Assembly (NCBI GenBank): GCA_934183165.1
Contig: CAKPRZ010000003.1
Span: 1-64,000, forward strand
Reading direction: 5' to 3'
DNA: 64,000 nt
Source: an uncultured Bacilli bacterium
Lineage (GTDB): Bacteria > Bacillota_I > Bacilli_A > RF39 > UBA660
The stretch's first letter is position 1, and every line of letters starts with the position of its first letter. The notes beneath the pieces were generated by a model. The model worked only from the letters and a program-made list of their open reading frames with translations. It did no database searches and was not told the origin of the DNA. Both the position numbers and the translations under genes were made by a program. Of the stretch, positions 7,121-14,593 are shown in pieces.

Positions 7121-8983
7121 TCACTTTCCAAAATATTTAGTCATCAATTTATTTAAAGATTTAATATCTATTGGTTTTGCAATATAATCATCAAATCCTG
7201 CTTTTAAATATTTGTTTTGAGTACCAGTTACGGCATTTGCTGTCATAGAAATGATAGGAGGTAACTTAACTTCTTTTATCTTTCTTAAAATTTTCATAGT
7301 TGCAACGCCATCTAATTCTGGCATCATATGATCAAGCATAATAATATCATATTTTTCCCCTTGTTTTATCCTATCTATACATTCTTTTCCACTACTACAA
7401 TTAACTATATTAATTTTGTATGGTTCCAATAATCTATTAATTACTTTTATATTTAAGTTATTATCATCAACAATCATCATTTTGTATTTAGAACAATCAA
7501 ATATTGTTGATTTTTTAGATGCATTTTTTAAATTATCAATGTAAATTTTTTCATTTAATTCTTTACTACTTGTTTTTTGATTTACTGTTATATAAAAGTT
7601 TGTTCCTATTCCATATTCACTATCAAAACTTATTTCACCATGCATCATATCAACTAATTGTTTAGCAACGACAAGACCAAGTCCTGCACCACTATTTTTA
7701 TTAAGATAATCATCACTTTTATCATTAAAGTTATTGAAAATTTCACCATAATCTTCTTTCTTAATTCCTTGACCCGTGTCAGAAATAGTAAATTTCAATT
7801 TAACGCCATTTTTTTTAATGTCACTATTTATTAAAAGTTTTATCTCTCCTGATGAAGTATACTTAACAGAATTATTCAAAATATTAGATAAAACTCTATA
7901 TATTTTTAATTTATCTCCTATTAGTTTTTTAGGTATATCACCACTAGATTCAATAACAAAATTAACTTTTTCTTTATCTATTTTAGAATATACAAAACTA
8001 TTTAACTCAGAAACAATATCATTAATACAATATTCATTTTCTTCTACTTGCTCTTTACCAGAATCTATTCTTGATAAATCAAGTATATTATTAATTATTC
8101 CTAGTAAACTATTTGCAGCTTTATTAATACTTTCTACATCATTTTTGACCTCACTCATGTTTAAGGTATTATTTTTTAAGAGAACCTCACTAAAGCCCAT
8201 AATAACATTCATAGGTGTTCTTATTTCATGAGACATTTTTGATAAAAAATCTGTTTTAGCTTTGTCTGCTTCTTCTGCTTCTTTTTTTGCTATTTCAAGT
8301 TCTGATACAAGCTTAATATCTTGATTTTCTAAAGTAAAATACATTGATATTACACAAAATGTAAATAAAAATGTTAGATCATTTAAATCTGCATATGAAA
8401 GTTGAATAATTCCCATAATAGCGTAAAATATCAAAAATATGAAAACTGGTATTCTTCTTATTATGTTATCTTTATTCATGTTTTTTAATAAAACTATAAA
8501 CATATAAATAGCAACGAATCCAAAAACAACATATAAAGGATAAACCATTTTTCCACCTATTACGTAAAACTCATTATGAGGTCCTGATGTAAATTTCATT
8601 GGTAATAAACAAGTTATTGGATAAAGTATCATGCCTAGTATTGTAAAGAAAAGCATACTTCCTTCAAAGAAAAATTCAATAGCATGATCATACTTTTTTG
8701 TTGTAGAAAGGCTTTTAATATATCCAACAATTGCTAAAAACCAAATCATATCACCAAGTATAAATATTCTACATAAAATTTCATTTAAAACAGGTATTCT
8801 ATCACGAATAGACATAGTATAAACTGTTATTATTTCAAGGAATAATAAAATTATTGTTAGAATCAATAAAAATCTATAAATATTATTATCTAAACTATTG
8901 TATTTCTTTTTAGTAAAGTAAACCACCGATATTAATGTTATAAATATTAGTCCAGATATTGTTAAAGTAATACTTCCTAGCAT
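7121..8983 (-). CDS. Hybrid sensor histidine kinase (paralogue of the next gene)
   Basis: This protein of about 620 residues has a multi-helix membrane N-terminus and HisKA with SHEIRTPMNVIMGFSE. Its HATPase motifs are NILNNSVKYT, DTGQGI and GAGLGL, and a receiver carries IIMLDHMMPELDG. The ATG at 8983 is chosen because GGAGG lies eight bases upstream; the open frame extends to a GTG that is part of that binding site. It is the first gene of the phosphorelay operon and is nine bases from its paralogue. Two similar sensors feeding one HPt would let two signals converge on one output. Confidence 0.93.
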   Translation of the reverse strand: MLGSITLTISGLIFITLISVVYFTKKKYNSLDNNIYRFLLILTIILLFLEIITVYTMSIRDRIPVLNEILCRIFILGDMIWFLAIVGYIKSLSTTKKYDHAIEFFFEGSMLFFTILGMILYPITCLLPMKFTSGPHNEFYVIGGKMVYPLYVVFGFVAIYMFIVLLKNMNKDNIIRRIPVFIFLIFYAIMGIIQLSYADLNDLTFLFTFCVISMYFTLENQDIKLVSELEIAKKEAEEADKAKTDFLSKMSHEIRTPMNVIMGFSEVLLKNNTLNMSEVKNDVESINKAANSLLGIINNILDLSRIDSGKEQVEENEYCINDIVSELNSFVYSKIDKEKVNFVIESSGDIPKKLIGDKLKIYRVLSNILNNSVKYTSSGEIKLLINSDIKKNGVKLKFTISDTGQGIKKEDYGEIFNNFNDKSDDYLNKNSGAGLGLVVAKQLVDMMHGEISFDSEYGIGTNFYITVNQKTSSKELNEKIYIDNLKNASKKSTIFDCSKYKMMIVDDNNLNIKVINRLLEPYKINIVNCSSGKECIDRIKQGEKYDIIMLDHMMPELDGVATMKILRKIKEVKLPPIISMTANAVTGTQNKYLKAGFDDYIAKPIDIKSLNKLMTKYFGK

Positions 8984-9067
8984 GTTAAACACCTCCGTAC
9001 TATATACATTGTACCAATTTTCTAATAAAAAGTCATTAAACTATTGAAATTAATAATTTTTTTGAAC

Positions 9068-9103
9068 AAAAAAAGACACATTTTAATTTTTAATGTGCCT
9101 TTT
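9068..9103 (-). terminator. Terminator of clpB
   Basis: The stem AAAAGACACATT pairs with AATGTGCCTTTT with one mismatch. It lies just after the clpB stop codon and is followed by a T run on the minus strand. Confidence 0.7.
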
Positions 9104-9111
9104 CATTTATT

Positions 9112-11205
9112 TTATGCTTTATTAATTATAAAATGATCTTCTTTATAATCTATAACATATTTACTATTTGGTTTTATTTCATTATTTATAATCATATTAG
9201 ATAACAATACTTCCACTGTTCTTCCTACTAATCTTTTAAGTGGTCTAGCACCGAATGCTACATCATAACCATTATCAACTAAATATGCTCTTGCTGAATC
9301 TGTTATATCAAGTTTAATATTATCATCTTTTAATCTGTATTCAATATCTTTAATAATTTTATCCAAAATTTTAGATATAGCTTCTTTACTAAGAGAATTG
9401 AATACAACTATTTCATCAACTCTGTTTATAAATTCTGGTCTAAAATGATGTTTAACCTCATCCATTACTTCTTCTTTATGTCCATCTAGAATATGTTCAC
9501 TACCTAGATTAGAAGTCATTATAATTATTGTATTTTTAAAGTCAACTGTTCTACCATTTGAATCAGTTACTCTACCATCATCTAGTATTTGAAGTAATAA
9601 GTTCAATACTTCTGGATGAGCTTTTTCTATCTCATCGAATAAAACAATACTATAAGGATTTCTTCTTACTGCCTCTGTTAGTTGGCCTCCTTCTTCATAT
9701 CCAACATATCCAGGAGGAGATCCAATAAGTCTTGACACACTGAATTTTTCCATATATTCACTCATATCAATTCTTATCATATGCTTTTCATCATCAAATA
9801 GTTCATATGCTAGAGTTCTAGCAACTTCTGTTTTACCTACACCAGTAGGTCCCAAGAAGATAAATGAACCAATTGGTCTATTTGGATCTTTGATTCCACT
9901 CCTACTTTTTATAATAGCATCACTAACCAAAGTTAAAGCTTCATCTTGTCCTATAACACGTCTTTGCATATTATTTTTTAAATTAAGTAATTTATCTTTT
10001 TCACTGCTTACTAATTTACTAACTGGAATATTAGTCCATTTTGAAATAACACTAGCAATATCATTTGAAGTTACCGTATCACTAAGTATTTTATTTTTTT
10101 CTAGGTTAGATAATTCGTTTAATTCTTTTTCTAGTCTTGGTATCTCACCATGTCTTAATCTGGCAGCTGTTTCTAAATCGTATTCATTTTCTGCTTGTTC
10201 AAGAGAGAATTTAGCTTTTTCTATTTCTCTTTTTTTAATTTTTATTTTATCATTTATACCTTTTTCTTTATCCCAAGCATCTTTTAATTCTTTCTCTTTG
10301 GCTTGCATTTTAACTAATTTTTCACTAATGTCATTTACTCTTTTAATAGATATATCATCTTTTTCTTTTTTCAATGCTTGTTTTTCAATCTGTAGTCTCA
10401 TGATATCACGTGTCAATTTATCAAGTTCGGTTGGAACTGAATCCATTTGAACTCTTATCGTTGCACAAGCTTCGTCTACTAAATCTATTGCTTTATCTGG
10501 TAAAAATCTATCCGTAATATATCTATTAGATAAAGTAGTAGCAGCAATTAATGCTTTATCCTGAATAGTAACACCATGATGTATTTCAAACCTTTCCTTT
10601 AATCCTCTAAGTATAGTAATGGTATCTTCAACTGTTGGCTCTGATACAAGTATTTTTTGAAAACGTCTCTCTAATGCACCATCTTTTTCTATGTATTTTC
10701 GATATTCGTTCAATGTAGTTGCACCAACAACATGTATTTCTCCACGTGCAAGCATTGGTTTTAATATATTAGATGTATCCATGGCACCTTCGGCACCTGT
10801 TCCTACAATCATGTGAATCTCATCGATAAACATAATTATGTTACCATCGCTTTTTTTGATTTCGTTAAGTACATTTTTTAGTCTTTCTTCAAACTCACCA
10901 CGGTATTTAGCACCCGCTACTAAGCTAGCCATATCTAATTCCCATATAGTTTTATTTTTTAGGCTACTTGGTACATCTCCTTTTACTATTCTTAGGGCAA
11001 GACCTTCTACTATTGCTGTTTTACCTACACCGGGTTCACCAATTAAAACTGGATTATTCTTAGTTTTTCTAGATAAAACTCTTGTTATACTTCTAACTTC
11101 TTCATCACGACCTATAACTGGGTCGATTTTTCCTTTTTTTACATCCTCAGTAATATTTCTACCATATTTACTAAGTACATCTTCTTCTTTTTGTTCTTGA
11201 TACAT
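9112..11205 (-). CDS. clpB: ATP-dependent disaggregase ClpB, lacking the N-terminal domain
   Basis: This AAA+ disaggregase of 697 residues has two ATPase modules: Walker A GEPGVGKT (about residue 55) and GPTGVGKT (about 430), with Walker B motifs MFIDEIH and LFDEIEKAH. They are separated by a long coiled-coil middle domain, which distinguishes ClpB from ClpC. The usual Clp-N repeat domain of about 150 residues is absent: the protein begins 35 residues before the first ATPase module, like the short internal-start form known for ClpB. The ATG at 11205 has AGAGG eight bases upstream; the longer frame begins at a GTG inside that site. A CIRCE operator and promoter lie directly upstream, so HrcA repression and heat induction are expected. 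Confidence 0.95.
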   Translation of the reverse strand: MYQEQKEEDVLSKYGRNITEDVKKGKIDPVIGRDEEVRSITRVLSRKTKNNPVLIGEPGVGKTAIVEGLALRIVKGDVPSSLKNKTIWELDMASLVAGAKYRGEFEERLKNVLNEIKKSDGNIIMFIDEIHMIVGTGAEGAMDTSNILKPMLARGEIHVVGATTLNEYRKYIEKDGALERRFQKILVSEPTVEDTITILRGLKERFEIHHGVTIQDKALIAATTLSNRYITDRFLPDKAIDLVDEACATIRVQMDSVPTELDKLTRDIMRLQIEKQALKKEKDDISIKRVNDISEKLVKMQAKEKELKDAWDKEKGINDKIKIKKREIEKAKFSLEQAENEYDLETAARLRHGEIPRLEKELNELSNLEKNKILSDTVTSNDIASVISKWTNIPVSKLVSSEKDKLLNLKNNMQRRVIGQDEALTLVSDAIIKSRSGIKDPNRPIGSFIFLGPTGVGKTEVARTLAYELFDDEKHMIRIDMSEYMEKFSVSRLIGSPPGYVGYEEGGQLTEAVRRNPYSIVLFDEIEKAHPEVLNLLLQILDDGRVTDSNGRTVDFKNTIIIMTSNLGSEHILDGHKEEVMDEVKHHFRPEFINRVDEIVVFNSLSKEAISKILDKIIKDIEYRLKDDNIKLDITDSARAYLVDNGYDVAFGARPLKRLVGRTVEVLLSNMIINNEIKPNSKYVIDYKEDHFIINKA

Positions 11206-11225
11206 ATTTCTCACCTCTGATATTA

Positions 11226-11253
11226 ATTATACACTTTTTTTGGCACTTGTCAA
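11226..11253 (-). promoter_or_regulatory. Vegetative promoter of clpB
   Basis: On the minus strand a perfect TTGACA (11248-11253) and a perfect TATAAT (11226-11231) are separated by 16 bases, about 20 bases before the clpB start. This is a strong sigma-A type promoter. Its -35 box lies inside the CIRCE operator. Confidence 0.85.
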
Positions 11254-11266
11254 TATGGAGTGCTAA
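11240..11266 (-). promoter_or_regulatory. CIRCE operator (HrcA binding site)
   Basis: TTGGCACTT, nine bases, then GAGTGCTAA matches the CIRCE consensus TTAGCACTC-N9-GAGTGCTAA at 16 of 18 positions with the exact nine-base spacer. It covers the -35 box of the clpB promoter, so bound HrcA would block transcription. HrcA itself is not in this window. Confidence 0.92.
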
Positions 11267-11282
11267 TTTAGACAAATTTTGC

Positions 11283-11308
11283 AAAAAAAAAGAACAATTT
11301 GTTCTTTT
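11283..11308 (-). terminator. Terminator of the Pro/Val-rich membrane protein gene
   Basis: AAAAGAACA, a three-base loop and TGTTCTTTT form the stem, overlapping the stop codon and followed by Ts on the minus strand. Confidence 0.75.
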
Positions 11309-12200
11309 AAAAATCTAATGTTTCAATATCACTACTTGCTGGAGCTACTGGTGTTTGTACAGGTGCAGGATTTACTGGCGCTGTTGGGGCTGGTCCAAAA
11401 AGATTTGATACTGGACTAGCTTGCTTAGTTTGTACATTAATACTTGATGGATCAACAACAGCAGTTGGTTGTTGATTTGTTTCTGCAAAAAGTGGTGTTG
11501 TATGAACAACTGGTTCTACTACTTTAACCTCTGGTTGTTGTGGAATCTCAACTTTAGGGATTGGTGCTGTATTTTCAAGTGGGTCTGCGCCTCCATAAAT
11601 AACTGGTTTTGTTGGCTCAACATTATTTTTTACAACATCAGTCATTGGATTTATTCCTCCATAAATTGATACAGCTGGGTGCACCTCAACTGGTTTAGGA
11701 ATATCAACTACTGGTGGCTCTACTACAGGAGCTACCGCTGGTATAGCTTGTACTGGAGGAACCTCACTTACATTAGGTAAAGGTTGCATTGTTGGTACAC
11801 TTTGACCAGGTTCAAATATTTCTATTTGTGGGGTTGGTTGCGCTACTGGTGTTTCAACAACAGATTGTACTGGTTGAACAACTGGCTCTGGTTGTTGCAC
11901 AGGTGCCGCTGGCATTGATTCTGGTACAACTACAGAAGGTGCTTGAACAACTTCAGGTTGAACAGGAGCAGATGGTATAGCAACTTGTTCTGTATTAACT
12001 TGTTGGAACTGTTCTGGTTGTTCTTGTATGTTCTTTCCTATATCACTAGTATCAAGATCATCTTTCTTATTTGATGATAACAATATTATTAATGCTACTA
12101 AAAGTAACACAACTCCACTTGTAATTAAAATCCCAGGTAATGATAAAAACCAACTAGGACTAAAACTCATAAATTCTAAAATCTTCATAATAGATTTCAT
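11307..12200 (-). CDS. Membrane-anchored Pro/Val/Gln-rich low-complexity protein
   Basis: This 297-residue protein has one transmembrane helix (about residues 17-42) followed by SSNKKDD and about 250 residues dominated by Pro, Val, Gln and Ala, ending SDIETLDF. Two internal copies of a short motif are visible (IYGGINPM and IYGGADPL). No catalytic domain is recognisable. The positive-inside rule (KK after the helix) suggests the rich region may be cytoplasmic, but topology is not certain. Two starts are possible: the ATG at 12200 directly abuts GAGGGAG, while the ATG at 12188 is 12 bases from it. It is flanked by terminators and so is probably a single-gene unit. Confidence 0.7.
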   Translation of the reverse strand: MKSIMKILEFMSFSPSWFLSLPGILITSGVVLLLVALIILLSSNKKDDLDTSDIGKNIQEQPEQFQQVNTEQVAIPSAPVQPEVVQAPSVVVPESMPAAPVQQPEPVVQPVQSVVETPVAQPTPQIEIFEPGQSVPTMQPLPNVSEVPPVQAIPAVAPVVEPPVVDIPKPVEVHPAVSIYGGINPMTDVVKNNVEPTKPVIYGGADPLENTAPIPKVEIPQQPEVKVVEPVVHTTPLFAETNQQPTAVVDPSSINVQTKQASPVSNLFGPAPTAPVNPAPVQTPVAPASSDIETLDF

Positions 12201-12271
12201 CTCCCTCTTCTATCTTAAATACATCATAACAAAAAAAGACGAAAAAAGCAATTATTTTCATCTTTACATTT

Positions 12272-12943
12272 CTACTTTACACTTTTAAACAGTTTCCATA
12301 TGTCAACCTTAGGTGGATTTGCACTAAAAGTCATCATCTTTTTAGTTGTTGGGTGAATAAATTCTATTTCACTGGCAAAAAGTGCAATTTGCTTTTTATC
12401 CTGTTTACCATATCGTTGATCACCATAAAGAGGATGAGAAATATTTGATAATTGAACCCTTATTTGATGATGCCTTCCTGTTTCTAATTGAATCTTTAGT
12501 AATGATAAATTTTTTTCTTTTATTTCTTCTATAACAGAATACTTAAGCTTTGCTATTTTGCCATTTTTTTCACTTGTTATAACACTATTATTATTTTTAT
12601 CCTTACTTATATAATTAATTAGTTCTTTATTCTTTTCTTTTAATATTCCATTTACAACTGCTAGATATGTTTTTTTAAATGTATGATTCCTAACTTCTTC
12701 TGATAATCTAGATGCCGCTTTGGATGTTCTAGCAAAGATCATAATTCCACCTACTGGTCTATCAAGTCTATGAACTAATCCCAAATATACATTTCCTGGT
12801 TTATGATATTTTTCCTTGATATATTGCTTTACAATATTTAACATATCCATATCATTACTACTATCTTTTTGAGTTGGAATGTTTGCCTCTTTAACAACAA
12901 CAATTATATGATTATCTTCATATAAAACATTTAATTTATTCAT
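12272..12943 (-). CDS. RluA-family 23S rRNA/tRNA pseudouridine synthase
   Basis: This protein of about 223 residues converts specific uridines in rRNA or tRNA to pseudouridine. The catalytic motif HRLDRPVGG contains the active Asp, and GRHHQIRVQL with ISHPLYGDQRYG matches the family's C-terminal signature. There is no S4 domain, so this is a short RluA-type enzyme. The start is placed at 12943, where AGTAGG is seven bases upstream; the longer frame would extend inside the neighbouring methyltransferase. It overlaps that gene by eight bases, so the two RNA-modification genes are co-transcribed. The exact uridine modified cannot be told. Confidence 0.9.
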   Translation of the reverse strand: MNKLNVLYEDNHIIVVVKEANIPTQKDSSNDMDMLNIVKQYIKEKYHKPGNVYLGLVHRLDRPVGGIMIFARTSKAASRLSEEVRNHTFKKTYLAVVNGILKEKNKELINYISKDKNNNSVITSEKNGKIAKLKYSVIEEIKEKNLSLLKIQLETGRHHQIRVQLSNISHPLYGDQRYGKQDKKQIALFASEIEFIHPTTKKMMTFSANPPKVDIWKLFKSVK

Positions 12944-13805
12944 TTTCATACCTACTACAAATTCCACATGGCAAAACCAAATCACTATTACTAATAGGAA
13001 GTGCAATTTCTTCCGAATAAAATTTACCTTTAAATTTTAATCCAACTGTACTTTTTAATAAATTAGTAAATATTTCTTTTGACAATCCTGTGGTATAAGT
13101 ATTAATAATTAAAAATAAGGGGTTATCAGATAATAACTCTGTACAAAGTTTAACTAATTCATATAAATCTTTTTCAATATCCCAAACTTCACCATTAGCT
13201 CCTCTTCCGTAGCTTGGCGGATCCATTATAATAGCATCGTATTTATTACCCCTTCTAATTTCTCTTTTAACAAATTTTACAACATCATCAACTATATATC
13301 TAATTGGCCTATCTTCTAAATTACTTGCTTTAACATTTTCCTTACACCAGTCAACCATACCTCTAGATGAATCCACATGAACTACACTAGCACCCGCATA
13401 AAGACAAGCTACACTAGCTCCACCTGTATATGCAAATAAGTTAAGTACTTTAACATTTTCTCTATTTGAATTTTTAATTTTATCAATCATAAAATCCCAG
13501 TTTACAGATTGCTCTGGAAATAATCCAGTATGTTTAAATCCCATTTGTTTAATTAAAAAAGTAAGATTTTTATAATTGATTTTCCAACTACTTGGAGTTT
13601 TTCTGATATTTTCCCAATAACCTCCACCTTTATTACTTCTATGATAAACAGCATTTATATTATTATATTTATTACTTAAATTATTATCATTCCAGATTAT
13701 TTGAGGATCAGGTCTTAAAAGATTAATATTTCCCCATCGTTCTAGTTTTTCCTTGTTACCACAATCAATAAGTTCATAATCTTTCCAATCTTTAGCCACT
13801 AACAT
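12936..13805 (-). CDS. SAM-dependent methyltransferase, RlmI/RlmK-like (COG1092)
   Basis: This protein of about 289 residues has a Rossmann methyltransferase fold. Motif I is NLFAYTGGASVA, the acidic residue after strand 2 is in VVHVDSS, and the catalytic-type motif DPPSYGRG is typical of class I RNA cytosine methyltransferases such as RlmI and RlmK. The N-terminal PUA domain of RlmI is not evident. The ATG at 13805 is preferred because AAGGA is nine bases upstream, against none for the ATG at 13814. Coupling to a pseudouridine synthase supports an rRNA target; the precise base is unknown. Confidence 0.85.
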   Translation of the reverse strand: MLVAKDWKDYELIDCGNKEKLERWGNINLLRPDPQIIWNDNNLSNKYNNINAVYHRSNKGGGYWENIRKTPSSWKINYKNLTFLIKQMGFKHTGLFPEQSVNWDFMIDKIKNSNRENVKVLNLFAYTGGASVACLYAGASVVHVDSSRGMVDWCKENVKASNLEDRPIRYIVDDVVKFVKREIRRGNKYDAIIMDPPSYGRGANGEVWDIEKDLYELVKLCTELLSDNPLFLIINTYTTGLSKEIFTNLLKSTVGLKFKGKFYSEEIALPISNSDLVLPCGICSRYENE

Positions 13806-13862
13806 ATAAATCATTCCTTCTTGTTTTATGTTAACATAAACATATAAAATAGTACAGTTTAA

Positions 13863-13891
13863 AACGCAACAAAATATTAATTTGTTGCGTT
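13863..13891 (-). terminator. Terminator of the pflB-pflA operon
   Basis: A perfect eleven-base stem, AACGCAACAAA with TTTGTTGCGTT, and a seven-base loop overlap the pflA stop codon. A short T run follows on the minus strand. Confidence 0.8.
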
Positions 13892-14593
13892 ATATTTTTC
13901 TAAAAAATACTGATATAGCAATTCACATTTTTCTTTATCCATCTCTTTTTTATTCTTATATGGATTATTTATTTTTAATTTTTCATATTTTTCTGATCCT
14001 AGTTTATGATAAGGTAAAAATTCTACTTTTTCAATATTTTTAATTTTCTTTAAATATAAACTAAGTTTATCTGCATATTCAAAGCTATCATTCACATCAG
14101 GAACAATAACTTGCCTTATCCAAACTTTTTTATCAGATTTATTTAATTCATTAATAAATTCTTTTACATTTTTATTTGATCTACCAGTTAAAGAGAAGAA
14201 TCCATTACTATCAACATGTTTAATATCTAAAATAACCAAATCAATAAGATTTAATATTTCTCTATATTTACCTATCCCATTTCCAGCAGTATCTAATGCT
14301 ATATGAATATTTTCTTCTTTTAATTTCTTAGATAATTCTATTAAAAAGTCAACTTGTAAAAGAGGTTCTCCTCCAGAGTAAGTAACTCCCCCACTGTTTT
14401 TATAATATGGCTTGAATCTTTTTACTTTTTCAACCAATTCATCAACTGTATAGTTTTTGTCTTGCATAGTCCATGTTTCAGGATTATGACAATATTTGCA
14501 TCTTAAACCACATCCATTAAAGAATATAACAGTTCTGATTCCAGGACCATCCACAAGTCCAAATGATTCGATTGAATTAACACTTGCCATCAT
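13877..14593 (-). CDS. pflA: Pyruvate formate-lyase activating enzyme
   Basis: This 238-residue radical-SAM enzyme installs the glycyl radical on PflB. The cluster motif CGLRCKYCHNPE has the CxxxCxxC spacing that binds the 4Fe-4S cluster, and GGVTYSGGEPLLQ is the SAM-binding GGE region. Length and N-terminal SIESFGLVDGPGIRTV are typical of PflA. Its first ATG overlaps the pflB stop codon by one base, so translation is coupled. A second ATG follows directly, so the protein may begin at either methionine. Confidence 0.96.
   Translation of the reverse strand: MMASVNSIESFGLVDGPGIRTVIFFNGCGLRCKYCHNPETWTMQDKNYTVDELVEKVKRFKPYYKNSGGVTYSGGEPLLQVDFLIELSKKLKEENIHIALDTAGNGIGKYREILNLIDLVILDIKHVDSNGFFSLTGRSNKNVKEFINELNKSDKKVWIRQVIVPDVNDSFEYADKLSLYLKKIKNIEKVEFLPYHKLGSEKYEKLKINNPYKNKKEMDKEKCELLYQYFLEKYNATN

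Noticed and set aside
9890..10450. Long open frame on the plus strand opposite clpB
   Set aside because: It is antisense to the well-conserved ClpB middle domain, with Ser/Leu-rich composition typical of a shadow frame.
11469..11980. Open frames on the plus strand opposite the Pro/Val-rich protein
   Set aside because: They are made of repeated Val/Gln/Leu or Trp/Asn strings that mirror the low-complexity gene, and have no ribosome sites.
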